From Gordonia sp. UBA7599 (lineage in GTDB: Bacteria; Actinomycetota; Actinomycetes; Mycobacteriales; Mycobacteriaceae), in assembly GCA_002477755.1 (NCBI GenBank), contig DLKD01000147.1:1-45403 (forward strand): DNA of 45,403 nucleotides, read 5' to 3'. Under the pieces are notes generated by a model. That model was not told the origin of the DNA and did no database searches. It saw only the letters and a program-made list of their open reading frames with translations. Position numbers and translations under genes: made by a program. This document shows positions 26,088 through 35,556 of this stretch, in pieces (position 1 is the first letter of the stretch; every line of letters starts with the position of its first letter).

Positions 26088-26858
26088 ATGAAAATCGGAG
26101 CCCACCTGCGCGAAGACGACGACCCGCTGGCCACGGCAGAGGACCTGGGGATCGACGTCTTCCAGATGTTCGTCACCGACCCGCAAGGGTGGAAGAAGCC
26201 CGAGCCCCGCGCCGATGCCGCCGCGATCGCCGCGTCGCCCATCGACGTCGTCGTCCACTCCAGCTATCAGATCAACGTCGCCAGCCTCAACAACCGGTTG
26301 CGGATGCCCTCGCGCAAAGCCGTCGAACAGCAGGCCGTCGCCGCCGCCGAGTTGGGTGCGATCGGCCTCGTCGTGCACGGCGGACACTTGCGCGACGGTG
26401 AGGATGCCGCGCTCGGCTTCGAGAACTGGCGCAAGCTCTTCGAGCGCCAAGAGGACAAGGGCGGGTTCGGCGTCCCGATCTTCATCGAGAACACCGCCGG
26501 GGGCGATCACGCGATGGCTCGCACGCTCGAGTCGATCGAGCGGCTGTGGGACGCGGTGGGCGATTTCGAGCAGGCCGGTTTCTGCCTGGACACCTGCCAT
26601 GCCTGGGCGGGCGGCGAGGACCTGGTCGGGATCGTCGAGCGCATCCGGGCCATCACCGGACGCATCGACCTGGTGCACCTGAACAACTCGCGAGACGAGT
26701 TCGACTCCGGCCGCGACCGGCATGCGAACCTCGCCGACGGCCATATCGACCCCGCGGTTCTGGTTGCCGTCATCGACGCCGCCGACGCCCCGGTGGTGCT
26801 CGAGACCCCCGGCCCCGGCATCCCCGACGACCTCGCATATCTGAGGGAGAACCGATAG
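26088..26858 (+). CDS. nfo: Endonuclease IV (AP endonuclease family 2)
   Basis: A 256-residue TIM-barrel endonuclease that cuts the backbone 5' to abasic sites in base-excision repair, with three zinc ions. It closely follows Rv0670 (End). Metal and active-site segments in order are VVHSSYQINVAS, LVVHGGHLRDGE, IFIENTAGGDHAMAR, FCLDTCHAWAGG, LVHLNNSRDEFDSGRDRHAN and VVLETPG. The protein starts directly with the first barrel strand (MKIGAHL). ATG 26088. Confidence 0.94.
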   Translation: MKIGAHLREDDDPLATAEDLGIDVFQMFVTDPQGWKKPEPRADAAAIAASPIDVVVHSSYQINVASLNNRLRMPSRKAVEQQAVAAAELGAIGLVVHGGHLRDGEDAALGFENWRKLFERQEDKGGFGVPIFIENTAGGDHAMARTLESIERLWDAVGDFEQAGFCLDTCHAWAGGEDLVGIVERIRAITGRIDLVHLNNSRDEFDSGRDRHANLADGHIDPAVLVAVIDAADAPVVLETPGPGIPDDLAYLRENR

Positions 26859-26892
26859 TTGGCTTCCAGTTGTCCGACCTGGGCGGAAGGAG

Positions 26893-26921
26893 TATTCTGA
26901 TCTAGTTACCGGCGAGTAACT
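26893..26921 (+). promoter_or_regulatory. fadE5 promoter with TTAC...GTAA operator
   Basis: TATTCT (26893-26898), preceded by AG, is a likely -10. The palindrome AGTTAC-CGGCGA-GTAACT (26904-26921) covers the predicted transcript start, 112 bp before the fadE5 ATG. The same AGTATTCT box and a related palindrome occur before fabG4, and a third palindrome precedes the TetR gene at 40237. Confidence 0.65.
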
Positions 26922-27032
26922 TAGCTCGACGGTACGGCCGCAACCCCCACGACGGCATCCTCCCGGATCCGCCGACAGTCCCCCTGGGCCGTGACGGACC
27001 ACAGCCCGAGAAGAAATAAGGAATGCACCACC

Positions 27033-28868
27033 ATGGGCCACTACAAGTCCAACCTGCGTGACCTCCAGTTCAACCTGTTCGAGCTCTTCGAGCTGGAGAA
27101 GGTCCTCGGCGAAGGCGAGTACGCCGACCTCGACCGCGACACCGTCAACGACATGCTCCGCGAGGTCAAGGCCCTGTCGGAGGGCCCGCTGGCCGAGCCG
27201 TTCGCCAACACCGACCGCAACCCGCCGGTCTTCGACCCCGAGACCCACTCGGTCTCGATCCCCGAGGGCTTCAAGAAGGCCGTGGCGGCCTTCCAGGAAG
27301 GCGGATGGCAGTTCACCGGCCAGCGTGAGGAGATCGGCGGCGTCCCCGTCCCCGCAGCACTGAAGTGGGCCATGTCGGAAATGCTCCTGGGCGCGCAGCC
27401 GGCCGCCTTCATGTACATGGCCGGCACCTCCTTCGCCGAGGTGTTCTACAACAACGGCACGGACGAGCAGAAGAAGTGGGCGGCGATCATCGCCGAGCGC
27501 GGGTGGGGCGCAACCATGGTGCTGACCGAGCCCGACGCCGGGTCCGACGTCGGCGCCGGCCGCACCAAGGCGATCCAGCAGGAAGACGGCACCTGGCACA
27601 TCGAGGGCGTCAAGCGCTTCATCACCTCGGCCGATGCCGACGACATGTTCGAGAACATCATGCACCTGGTGCTCGCCCGCCCCGAGGGTGCTGGCCCGGG
27701 CACCAAGGGTCTGTCGCTGTTCTACCTCCCGAAGACGCACTTCGATTTCGAGACCCAGGAGTTCGGCGAGCGCAACGGCGTGTTCGTCACCAACGTCGAG
27801 CACAAGATGGGCCTGAAGGCGTCGACGACCTGTGAACTGTCCTTCGGCCAGCACGGCGTCCCCGCCAAGGGCTGGCTCGTCGGCGAGGTGCACAACGGCA
27901 TTGCGCAGATGTTCGACGTCATCGAGCACGCTCGCATGATGGTGGGCACCAAGGCCATCTCGACGCTGTCGACCGGCTACCTCAACGCGCTGGAGTACGC
28001 GAAGTCGCGTGTGCAGGGCGCCGACCTGACGCAGATGACCGACAAGGCCGCCCCGCGCGTCACGATCACCCACCACCCCGACGTCCGGCGCTCGCTGATG
28101 ACCCAGAAGGCTTACGCCGAAGGGCTGCGCGCGGTCTACCTGTTCACTGCCGCGCACCAGAACGATGTGACCGCCGCCGTGGTCTCCGGCGCCGATCATG
28201 ACATGGCGTTCAAGGTGAACGACCTGATGCTGCCGATCGTCAAGGGTGTCGGCTCCGAGCGCGCCTACGGCACGCTCACCGAGTCGCTCCAGACCTTTGG
28301 CGGCTCCGGCTTCCTGCAGGACTACCCGATCGAGCAGTACATCCGCGACTCGAAGATCGACTCGCTGTACGAGGGCACGACGGCCATCCAGGCGCAGGAC
28401 TTCTTCTTCCGCAAGATCATCCGCGACAAGGGCCAGGCCCTCGCGCACGTCGCCGGGCAGATTCAGGAGTTCATCACCACCGATACGGCCGACGGTCGTC
28501 TCAAGGGTGAGCGCGCGCTGCTGAACACTGCGCTGGAGGACGTGCAGGGCATGGCGGCCACCCTCACCGGCTACCTGATGGCGGCCCAGGAGGATCCCAA
28601 GCAGCTGTACAAGGTCGGCACCGGCTCGGTCCGCTTCCTGATGGCTGTCGGCGACCTGGTCATCGGCTGGCTGCTGCTGCGCCAGGCCGAGATCGCCCTC
28701 ACCGCGCTCGACAACGGTGCTGAGGGTGCCGACAAGGCGTTCTACGAGGGCAAGGTAGGCGTCGCGACGTTCTTCGCGAAGAACATGCTGCCGCAGCTCA
28801 CGTCGACCCGGGTCATCCTCGAGAACATCGACAACGACATCATGGAGCTCGACGAAGCGGCGTTCTGA
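27033..28868 (+). CDS. fadE5: Acyl-CoA dehydrogenase FadE5
   Basis: Predicted 611-residue flavin-dependent acyl-CoA dehydrogenase, the same length as Rv0244c FadE5, which oxidises a wide range of acyl-CoAs. It has the long N-terminal helical segment ([19 protein letters not shown]), the FAD/substrate segment [12 protein letters not shown] and FITSAD, the catalytic base glutamate in [14 protein letters not shown], and a C-terminal extra domain as in the FadE5 group. ATG 27033 has AAGGA upstream; an earlier in-frame ATG at 26991 adds only unlikely residues. The operator at 26904 suggests TetR control shared with fabG4, fadA2 and the tetR gene. Confidence 0.95.
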   Translation: MGHYKSNLRDLQFNLFELFELEKVLGEGEYADLDRDTVNDMLREVKALSEGPLAEPFANTDRNPPVFDPETHSVSIPEGFKKAVAAFQEGGWQFTGQREEIGGVPVPAALKWAMSEMLLGAQPAAFMYMAGTSFAEVFYNNGTDEQKKWAAIIAERGWGATMVLTEPDAGSDVGAGRTKAIQQEDGTWHIEGVKRFITSADADDMFENIMHLVLARPEGAGPGTKGLSLFYLPKTHFDFETQEFGERNGVFVTNVEHKMGLKASTTCELSFGQHGVPAKGWLVGEVHNGIAQMFDVIEHARMMVGTKAISTLSTGYLNALEYAKSRVQGADLTQMTDKAAPRVTITHHPDVRRSLMTQKAYAEGLRAVYLFTAAHQNDVTAAVVSGADHDMAFKVNDLMLPIVKGVGSERAYGTLTESLQTFGGSGFLQDYPIEQYIRDSKIDSLYEGTTAIQAQDFFFRKIIRDKGQALAHVAGQIQEFITTDTADGRLKGERALLNTALEDVQGMAATLTGYLMAAQEDPKQLYKVGTGSVRFLMAVGDLVIGWLLLRQAEIALTALDNGAEGADKAFYEGKVGVATFFAKNMLPQLTSTRVILENIDNDIMELDEAAF

Positions 28869-28892
28869 CCGTCGTAGTAGAAGTCCCAGACG

Positions 28893-28928
28893 ATCAGGCC
28901 CGACGCCACCCACGGCGTCGGGCCTGAT
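28893..28928 (+). terminator. Terminator of fadE5
   Basis: ATCAGGCCCGACGCC (28893-28907) and its exact reverse complement (28914-28928) form a 15-bp stem with a 6-nt loop, 25 bp after the fadE5 stop. Confidence 0.88.
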
Positions 28929-29013
28929 TCGTCTTCCGGCGCCGTTGCGCGCCGCAATCGTATCCGGCGAAACGCCCTCAGCGGCACACCATCCCAGGAC
29001 ACAATGACCCACC

Positions 29014-29964
29014 ATGGGGACCTTCAACCGACGCTTCGCCACCTCCGTCCTCGCCCTGTGCCTGACCGTAGCCGGTGCGCTGTGGTCCACCGGGACAGCC
29101 GCCGCGGCACCGCGCACACCGCTGCACGTGCCCTACAACTTCCTCGTCGACGCGATTCCCGGCTCGTTCGCCGACACCCCACCGGGAACCAACAATTGGC
29201 GGTGCAAGCCCAGTAAGGCCCATCCCGAGCCGGTCATCCTGGTCCACGGCTTTGTCGCCAGCCGCGGTAACAACTGGCAGACCTACGGCCCACTGCTCTT
29301 CAACCACGGGTATTGCGTGTTCGCCATCAACTACGGCGGCCTCGGATTCACCGGCGGATGGGCTGCGATGGAGCACAGCGCTCGTGAACTCGGCGCCTTC
29401 GTCGACCGGGTGTTGCACGCTACGGGCGCGAAGAAGGTCGCCCTCCTCGGCCACTCCGAAGGCGCGACCATGCCCCTGGGCTACCTCAAGTTCGAGCAGG
29501 GCAACAAGAAGGTGTCGACCATGATCGGCCTCGCCGGCGTCGCCCACGGGTGGGGTGGATTCGACGGTGTAGCGTTCCCCCAGATCGGCGGCGGTTACGA
29601 ACCGGCCATGTTCGAGCTGATGCCGACGTCGGCGTTCATCCAGCGACTCAACCGGGGCGGGATCACCCAGCCCGGGACGCGCTACACACAGATCGTCACC
29701 CGCTACGACGACGTGGTGGTGCCCTACACCTCGGGCATCATCAACGAGCCCGGCGCCGTGAACATCACCATCCAGGACCGCTGCAGCAACGACTTCTCCG
29801 ACCACCTGTCGATCGTGTCGAACCCCAACGTGGCGCACTTCGTGTTGAAGGCGCTAGACCCGTCGTACGACCTGCCACTGCGGTGCACACCGGTCTACCC
29901 GGTGTTCGGCGTCATGCCCGGTACTCCGATCCCGCCCGGTATCAGCGCACCGCTGCCCAGTTGA
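29014..29964 (+). CDS. Secreted lipase/esterase (alpha/beta hydrolase)
   Basis: A 316-residue exported lipase of the bacterial Lipase_2-like group. A signal peptide ends TGTAAAAP near residue 33. The oxyanion segment is VILVHGFV, the nucleophile S148 lies in GHSEG, and probable partners are D232 or D233 in TRYDDVVVPY and H264 in NDFSDHLSI. Cysteines in WRCKP, GYCVF and DRCSND could form disulfides. It is likely to act on extracellular triacylglycerols or cell-envelope esters. It stands alone between two terminators with the MFS gene 45 bp downstream. Confidence 0.88.
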   Translation: MGTFNRRFATSVLALCLTVAGALWSTGTAAAAPRTPLHVPYNFLVDAIPGSFADTPPGTNNWRCKPSKAHPEPVILVHGFVASRGNNWQTYGPLLFNHGYCVFAINYGGLGFTGGWAAMEHSARELGAFVDRVLHATGAKKVALLGHSEGATMPLGYLKFEQGNKKVSTMIGLAGVAHGWGGFDGVAFPQIGGGYEPAMFELMPTSAFIQRLNRGGITQPGTRYTQIVTRYDDVVVPYTSGIINEPGAVNITIQDRCSNDFSDHLSIVSNPNVAHFVLKALDPSYDLPLRCTPVYPVFGVMPGTPIPPGISAPLPS

Positions 29965-30009
29965 TCGAGGGCCGGAACAGCGCCGGCCCCACGCGCGTAC
30001 CGTTGGAGA

Positions 30010-31215
30010 GTGTCGTCGTCGCCGCAGCAGCGGTGGGCATACGGTTACTTTCTCGTCATGCTCGCCTTGGCCCTGGGAATCTCCGGGTTGCCCTCGCCGC
30101 TGTATCCGCTGTACCAAGAGCAGTGGCACCTGAGCCCGTTGACGATCACCGTCGTATTCGCGGGCTATGCGATCGGCGCCCTGGTCTCGGCGCTGACCGT
30201 CGGACCCATCTCGGACGCAGTCGGCCGTAAACCGGTCCTCCTCGTCGCACTGTCAATCATCCTCGTCGGCCTTGCCGTGTTCCTGATCGCCGACCACGCC
30301 TGGCAGTTGGTTCTCGCACGACTCCTGCACGGCGTCGCAGTCGGCGCCCTCACCGTCGTCGCCGGCGCGGCCCTCCTCGACCTCCGACCGCACGACGGTG
30401 CGCGCAACGGCATGGCCGGCGGCGTCGCACTCAACACCGGGATGGCAGTCACGGTGCTCGCGGTCGCCGTAGCGGCACAGTGGGCGAAAGATCCGTTGCA
30501 GTTGCCCTACGTGATCTTCGCCGTCATCACCGCAGCGATGCTCGCAATCCTGATGCTGCTGTCCGAACCGCACGTCGAACGCACTGGCGGGCGTTTCCGG
30601 ATCACCGCGCCGACAGTGCCCAGCGGGATCCGCACCGACTTCTGGTTCGCCGCAATGGGCATCGTGACGGCGTGGTCGGTGCTCGGGGTGTTCATGAGCC
30701 TGTACCCGCGGCTCACCCAGGAGGCCACCGGCCACCCGTCGATCGTCTTCGTCGGCGTCGTGATCTCGGTGATGGCCGCGGCGTCGGCGCTCGCGCAGTG
30801 GGCCAGCGGGCGGGGCGACCCACGGACGACGGCGATCATCGGCGACCTCGGCATGGCCGTGTCCCTGCTGTTGGCGATCTTGGCCCTGCACTCCGGTCTG
30901 ACGTGGTTCGTGATCGTCGACGCCACCGTGCTCGGCATCGCGTTCGGTATGGCTTTCGGCGGCTCGCTGCGCTATCTCAGCGAGGTCGTACCGGGCGATG
31001 CCCGCGGCGCGGTGATGAGTGCCTACTACTTGCTCGGATACCTCGCGATGGCCGTCCCCACCGTCGCCGCGGGCGCCATGTCGTCCCGGTTCGGAACCCT
31101 CACGGTCTTCCCCTACTTCGTCGGCGCCGTCACCCTCGGCTGTCTCGCCGCGGCCTGGTTGGGCATCCGGGGCGCACAGGAGCCGCCCGTCGTCGTAACC
31201 GACGTCAAGCCCTAA
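30010..31215 (+). CDS. Major facilitator superfamily transporter
   Basis: A 401-residue, 12-segment MFS protein. The loop between helices 2 and 3 carries the family motif as GPISDAVGRKPVLL, and a second-half counterpart is weaker. LSPLTITVVFAGYAIGALVS and RLLHGVAVGALTVVAGAALLD (key RLLHG) resemble drug/sugar exporters of the DHA1 type. The start is GTG 30010, 45 bp after the lipase stop; no better start is visible. The substrate is unknown. Confidence 0.85.
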   Translation: MSSSPQQRWAYGYFLVMLALALGISGLPSPLYPLYQEQWHLSPLTITVVFAGYAIGALVSALTVGPISDAVGRKPVLLVALSIILVGLAVFLIADHAWQLVLARLLHGVAVGALTVVAGAALLDLRPHDGARNGMAGGVALNTGMAVTVLAVAVAAQWAKDPLQLPYVIFAVITAAMLAILMLLSEPHVERTGGRFRITAPTVPSGIRTDFWFAAMGIVTAWSVLGVFMSLYPRLTQEATGHPSIVFVGVVISVMAAASALAQWASGRGDPRTTAIIGDLGMAVSLLLAILALHSGLTWFVIVDATVLGIAFGMAFGGSLRYLSEVVPGDARGAVMSAYYLLGYLAMAVPTVAAGAMSSRFGTLTVFPYFVGAVTLGCLAAAWLGIRGAQEPPVVVTDVKP

Positions 31216-31238
31216 AGGCCCGCGCCACACCAAGAATG

Positions 31239-31274
31239 GGACCGGCCCCGCACCTTTCGGTGCGGGGCCGGTCC
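31239..31274. terminator. Bidirectional terminator
   Basis: GGACCGGCCCCGCACC and its exact reverse complement form a 16-bp stem with a TTTC loop between the converging MFS (+) and gadB (-) genes. Confidence 0.9.
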
Positions 31275-31292
31275 GTCAGATCGACTGCGACG

Positions 31293-32672
31293 TCAGTGCG
31301 CGAACTGGTGCGTCGTCGCCGCGTCACGCGGCATCGGGCCGTCGAGCTTCTGCAAGAACGCCACGTCGTCCTTGATGTCGCCGAGGAGCTTGGTCGCCAG
31401 GTCGTGGCTGAGCCCGTTGCGGACGACGATGCGCTGGACGGTCAGATCGGCCAGGTCGTCGGGCATCGGGTAGGCCGGGATCAGCCAGCCCTTCAGGCGC
31501 AGGCGGTCGGCCAGGTCGTAGAGCGACCAGTTCTTGCTCGCGGAGTCCTTGAGGTACCACGCGAACACCGGGATGTCCGAGCCGTCGTTCCACAGCTCGA
31601 ACGGCTCCATCTTGCCGATCTCCTCCGCGAGGTACATCGCCACGCTGCGCGAGTTCGACTGCACGCGCGTGTAGCCCTCGTAGCCCAGACGCAGGAACAA
31701 GTAGTACTGCAGCAGCACCTGCGAGCCCGGACGCGAGAAGTTCAGCGCCAGCGTCGCCTCGGACCCGCCGAGGTAGCTGACGTAGAAGATCAGATCGTCG
31801 GGGCAGGCCTCCTTGTCGCGCCACACGACCCAGCCCAGGCCCGGGTACACCAGGCCGTACTTGTGGCCGGAGGTGTTGATCGAAACGACGCGATCGACGC
31901 GGAAGTCCCACTCCAGGTCAGGCTGGCAGAACGGCGCGATGAACCCGCCCGACGCACCGTCGACGTGGATCGGGATGTCCAGGCCGGTGTCCTTCTGGAT
32001 CTGGTCCAGCTTGGCCGACACCTCCTTCACCGGCTCGTACATGCCGGTGTAGGTGACGCCCATGATGCAGACGACGCCGATCGTGTTCTCGTCGACGTAC
32101 TTCTCCAGCTCGTAGCCGTCGAGCACCTTGTGCTCCAGGCTGATCGGGACGAAGCGGGCCTCGACCTCGAAGTAGTTGCAGAACTTCTCCCAACAGACCT
32201 GCACGGCGCTGGAGAGGACGAGGTTCGGCTTCTCGGTGGACTTGCCGGCCGCCTTGCGGGCGTTGGACCACTTGCGCTTCATCGCCAGACCGCCGAGCAT
32301 CGCCGCTTCCGACGAGCCGATGGTCGAGGTGCCGATGGTGTTGTCGGGGTCCTTGGCGTTCCACATGGCGGCGACCATCTTCACGCAGGTGGTCTCGACC
32401 GCGGCCGTGGCCGGGTACTCGTCCTTGTCGACCATGTTCTTGTCGGCGGCCTCGACGTAGAGCTTCGTGGCCTCGTCGTCCATCCAGGTGCCGACGAAGG
32501 TCGCGAGGTTCAGACGGGCGTTGCCGTCGAGCATCGACTGGTCATGGACGACCTGGTAGGCAGTCGACGGGAGGCTCTCGTTCTGCGGGATCCGGTTCGC
32601 CGGGTACGAAGTTGCCTCGCCCGGGCGGGTGAAGATCGGGTTGGCCTCGATATCGTCATTCACATTGGGCAT
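31293..32672 (-). CDS. gadB: Glutamate decarboxylase
   Basis: A 459-residue PLP enzyme that converts glutamate to GABA and CO2, using up a proton, close to Rv3432c GadB. The PLP lysine is K271 in NTSGHKYGL. HVDGASGGF carries the aspartate that binds the cofactor nitrogen, and STIGSSEAAMLGGLAMK is typical. Its C-terminal tail (TTHQFAH) resembles the pH-sensing tail of the family. ATG 32672 is preceded by a GGAGG-like GGAGGAAG. No glutamate/GABA antiporter is adjacent, so the role may be in acid stress or the GABA shunt. Confidence 0.95.
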   Translation of the reverse strand: MPNVNDDIEANPIFTRPGEATSYPANRIPQNESLPSTAYQVVHDQSMLDGNARLNLATFVGTWMDDEATKLYVEAADKNMVDKDEYPATAAVETTCVKMVAAMWNAKDPDNTIGTSTIGSSEAAMLGGLAMKRKWSNARKAAGKSTEKPNLVLSSAVQVCWEKFCNYFEVEARFVPISLEHKVLDGYELEKYVDENTIGVVCIMGVTYTGMYEPVKEVSAKLDQIQKDTGLDIPIHVDGASGGFIAPFCQPDLEWDFRVDRVVSINTSGHKYGLVYPGLGWVVWRDKEACPDDLIFYVSYLGGSEATLALNFSRPGSQVLLQYYLFLRLGYEGYTRVQSNSRSVAMYLAEEIGKMEPFELWNDGSDIPVFAWYLKDSASKNWSLYDLADRLRLKGWLIPAYPMPDDLADLTVQRIVVRNGLSHDLATKLLGDIKDDVAFLQKLDGPMPRDAATTHQFAH

Positions 32673-32777
32673 TACTGGCTTCCTCCAAAGCTCGTTTCAG
32701 ATGCGCTGTTTCGGCTGCTCAAGCCACTCTCCGAGCGTCTTTCAGCGGCAGACAGCGCTGTGTCAGCCGCCATCGGC

Positions 32778-32787
32778 AATTTAAATT
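32778..32787 (-). promoter_or_regulatory. AT-rich candidate gadB promoter
   Basis: AATTTAAATT is a strikingly AT-rich palindrome about 105 bp upstream of the gadB start. Read on the minus strand, TAATTT or TAAATT could be the -10. A clear -35 is not seen. Confidence 0.35.
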
Positions 32788-32857
32788 AGCACGGTCACCG
32801 ATATATGACTTGGTTGCTGCGGAAAGTTTTCAATCCAGGACCTTTACTGACGTCCTG

Positions 32858-33634
32858 CTACTTCGGTGGCATCCGGATGCCGCCGTCGACGCGGATGACC
32901 TCGGCGTTCATGTACGAGTTGGTGATCAGCTCCTCGACCATCGACGCGAGCTCGTCGGGCACGCCCAGACGCTTGGGGAAAAGCACGCTCTCGCCCAGCT
33001 TCGCCTTGAACGCCTCGGACTCAGGGCCCTCGCCGTAGATCGGGGTGTCGATCAGACCGGGGGCGATGCAGTTGACGCGCACGCCGACCGCCGAGAGGTC
33101 GCGCGCGACCGGCAGGGTCATGCCGACGACGCCGCCCTTCGACGACGAGTAGGCAGCCTGGCCGATCTGACCGTCGAATGCGGCGACGCTGGCGAGGTTC
33201 ACGATTGCGCCGCGCTCGCCGTTCTCGTTGGGCTCGTTGCGGCTCATCGCGGTCGCGGCGAGGCGCACCACGTCGAAGGTGCCGACGAGGTTGATCGCGA
33301 TGACCTTCTTGTAGAGGTCCAAGTTGTGGGCCGAGGCGAACTCGCCGTCCTTGCCGACGGTGCGCTGTGCCCAGCCGATGCCGGCGGAGTTCACGACCGC
33401 GCGCAGCGGGCCGAGCTCGGTGGCGGCGTTGACGGCGGCCTCAATCTGGCTGGTGTCGGTGACGTCGACGGCAACGAACTTGCCGCCGATCTCAGCGGCG
33501 ATCTTCTCGCCGTCCTCAGCCTTCAGATCCGCGATGATGACCTTGGCGCCCTGCTTGGCGAGGCGACGGGCCGACGCTGCACCGATGCCGGAGGCACCGC
33601 CGGTGACGATTGCACTTGCTCCCTTGATATCCAT
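32858..33634 (-). CDS. SDR-family 3-hydroxyacyl-CoA / hydroxysteroid dehydrogenase
   Basis: Predicted 258-residue classical short-chain dehydrogenase of the HSD10-like group (compare Rv1144). The NAD-binding motif TGGASGIG is close to the N-terminus, NSAG marks strand 4, and the catalytic Ser-Tyr-Lys are in [23 protein letters not shown] (shown here as ASVAAF, then YSSSK). [13 protein letters not shown] is the substrate loop. Probable reaction: NAD-dependent oxidation of 3-hydroxyacyl-CoA, perhaps in branched-chain amino acid or sterol side-chain breakdown. ATG 33634 matches the family N-terminus. Confidence 0.88.
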   Translation of the reverse strand: MDIKGASAIVTGGASGIGAASARRLAKQGAKVIIADLKAEDGEKIAAEIGGKFVAVDVTDTSQIEAAVNAATELGPLRAVVNSAGIGWAQRTVGKDGEFASAHNLDLYKKVIAINLVGTFDVVRLAATAMSRNEPNENGERGAIVNLASVAAFDGQIGQAAYSSSKGGVVGMTLPVARDLSAVGVRVNCIAPGLIDTPIYGEGPESEAFKAKLGESVLFPKRLGVPDELASMVEELITNSYMNAEVIRVDGGIRMPPK

Positions 33635-33681
33635 ACGGGCGAGGATACGAGGGTGTGTGACGACCGCCACGCTCGGGTGGG

Positions 33682-35373
33682 CTACTTGCAGGTAACTTTC
33701 GGCTCGGGGTCGTACTTCACCGTGCGCGTGTGCCGCGAGATGACTTTGCCTGTCTTGGCGTCGGTGATGATGCGCGTATTCGACGTCGTGAATCCGCGGC
33801 TTCCATTCGACGGAATACAGTCGTCACCCTTGGGCAGGACCAGCTTCGGCGGATCGGTGAAGGCGAAGCGATCGCCGGTGATCGATTGGACGTCGCGCGT
33901 CTTGGTACTCCAGAACCGGACCATGATCGATGACGGCGTCCACGACGTCTCGATGTAGATGCCGTACGGGGTGTCGTTGCGGAACACCAGGTCGATGGCG
34001 CCCTCGAAGACCGTCGCCTCGCGCGCCTCTGGGTAGCGCGAGATGTAATAGCTGTGCTCGGTGTGGGTGATGTCCTCGAGGCCAGCGAAGTAGGCCGCGT
34101 TGTACAGCGTGGTGGCGAACTGCGAGATCCCGCCGCCGACGGCCTTCGACGCGTGGCCGTGGTCGATGATCGTCGACGTCACATAGCCCTGCGCCGAGCC
34201 GCGCGGACCGGTGAAGCTGTTGAGCGAGAACTTGTGGCCCGGCTTGACGATCGCCCCGTCGACGGTGGCGGCGACCCGTCGGATGTTCTCCCCGGACAGT
34301 TCGGAGAAACCCCCGGTGGTGTAGTCGCTGACCACTTCCCGGATGCCGAGCTTCTTCGCCGCCTCCGTGGTCAGCCGCGGCTTGTTCTCGATGTAGGCGA
34401 CGTCGGCGGTGCGGTTCTCCCCGACTGCACCGGCCACGGCCACCGCGGTGGCCGCCCAGTCGATGGTGTAGCCCGAGTGACCCGGCACGATCGTCGGCCG
34501 GCCACCCTGCATCTCGAACGTGGCACTCTTCGGCTTGGATTGGGTCGACGACAACTCAGTGAGCTGCTGCTTCAACTTCTCGTCGTCGACCTTCGGTACC
34601 AGCGCGCCCTTGCCGTCGGGGGCGAAGACCAACAACTCGGCCAACTCCTGCGGCTCGACGGTGACCGTCTTGCCGCGGCCCTTCAACGTCACCGGCGCTG
34701 CCACCGCTTGGCGGGCCTTGCCGTTGACCGTAGCCATGACCAACGCGGCCGAGACGGTCGGCTGGAACGGCTCCATCGGGAGAAGGATCTCATCGCCGTC
34801 GAGCCAGTACGCCGCAGTCCGCTGAGCGGCGAGGTCGCGGTTGATGCGCAGTCCACCCGAAGGCATGTCGGGCTTGGGCACGACGTGGTCGCCCTCGACT
34901 TCGAAGTGCACACCGCCTTCGACGGCGGCCTTCTCGAGGTTCTTGCGCTCGCCATCGAGGGCCTTGTCGAACTTCGCGCGGTCGACCGTGACGACGGGGC
35001 GCACGTGCCGTTTGATGCCGAAGACCGAGAGGAAGCGGCGCAGCGGGTTGCGCGGTTGCTCCATCGCGCGGGTGATCGTGCGCTTCTCGTCAAACGACAG
35101 TCCCAGCTGTTCCGCGCTGAACTCAGCGGCGCCCGAGGAGGTCCGGATCCGTACTGGAGCGTCGACGATGCGGTGCAGTTCGTCGAGGCCCTTGTCGACG
35201 TCGACCTCGACCTTGTTGCCCAACGGCACCGAGGCCACTGTCGTGCCGCGAGAGCTGCGCCCGTGCGTCGCCAGGGCGTCCCCCGCGGTGACCAGGCTGA
35301 ACACCAGCAGGATCGCCGCCACCACCCGGCCGGTGATGGCCAGGGGCCGGCGGGTCCTGGTCGGAGCTGTCAT
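33682..35373 (-). CDS. VanW-family cell-envelope protein with peptidoglycan-binding-like domains
   Basis: Predicted 563-residue protein with an N-terminal membrane anchor (AITGRVVAAILLVFSLVTAG). Two repeated beta-rich regions of the PG_binding_4 type (about 45-180 and 185-340, with SFDEKR and TIDWAATAVAVAGAVG) precede the VanW domain (about 345-510), marked by FSLNSFTGPRGSAQGY, GGGISQFATTLYNAAYFAG and HSYYISRYPEGREATV-like residues. The rest ends in a lysine- and cysteine-containing tail. It is probably extracytoplasmic and works on the cell wall; the precise role of VanW is unknown. ATG 35373. Confidence 0.88.
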   Translation of the reverse strand: MTAPTRTRRPLAITGRVVAAILLVFSLVTAGDALATHGRSSRGTTVASVPLGNKVEVDVDKGLDELHRIVDAPVRIRTSSGAAEFSAEQLGLSFDEKRTITRAMEQPRNPLRRFLSVFGIKRHVRPVVTVDRAKFDKALDGERKNLEKAAVEGGVHFEVEGDHVVPKPDMPSGGLRINRDLAAQRTAAYWLDGDEILLPMEPFQPTVSAALVMATVNGKARQAVAAPVTLKGRGKTVTVEPQELAELLVFAPDGKGALVPKVDDEKLKQQLTELSSTQSKPKSATFEMQGGRPTIVPGHSGYTIDWAATAVAVAGAVGENRTADVAYIENKPRLTTEAAKKLGIREVVSDYTTGGFSELSGENIRRVAATVDGAIVKPGHKFSLNSFTGPRGSAQGYVTSTIIDHGHASKAVGGGISQFATTLYNAAYFAGLEDITHTEHSYYISRYPEAREATVFEGAIDLVFRNDTPYGIYIETSWTPSSIMVRFWSTKTRDVQSITGDRFAFTDPPKLVLPKGDDCIPSNGSRGFTTSNTRIITDAKTGKVISRHTRTVKYDPEPKVTCK

Positions 35374-35439
35374 TGAGACGAATGTACTGGTAAGTGGCTG
35401 TGCGCGCCGCATCGTCGCAGCCGCCGCGGCGGCGAAGGG

Positions 35440-35493
35440 AATGGTTCCGGCGAACTGCCGGGTCGGGGGGCTGGCAGTTCAGCCGGAACCATT
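35440..35493 (-). terminator. Long hairpin after fadA2
   Basis: A 20-bp stem, 35440-35459 paired with 35473-35493, with a single bulged base at 35481 and a 13-nt loop. It starts 64 bp after the fadA2 stop on the minus strand and lies upstream of the vanW-like gene, so it probably ends fadA2 transcripts. Confidence 0.75.
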
Positions 35494-35556
35494 GACCATA
35501 TCGATGCAGGTCCGCGCGGTGTTACTCCACTCGCGCGGCCCGGCGCTGCGAGGCGG

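Noticed and set aside
25779-29117. Very long open frame on the minus strand (over 1100 codons)
   Set aside because: It lies antisense to nfo and fadE5, whose products are clear. Long antisense frames are expected in very GC-rich genes, and its translation is low-complexity with no domain.
30480-32789. Long plus-strand open frame across the MFS and gadB genes
   Set aside because: It covers two well-supported genes in other frames and crosses a strong terminator hairpin. The translation is full of Arg, Val and Gly as usual for shadows.
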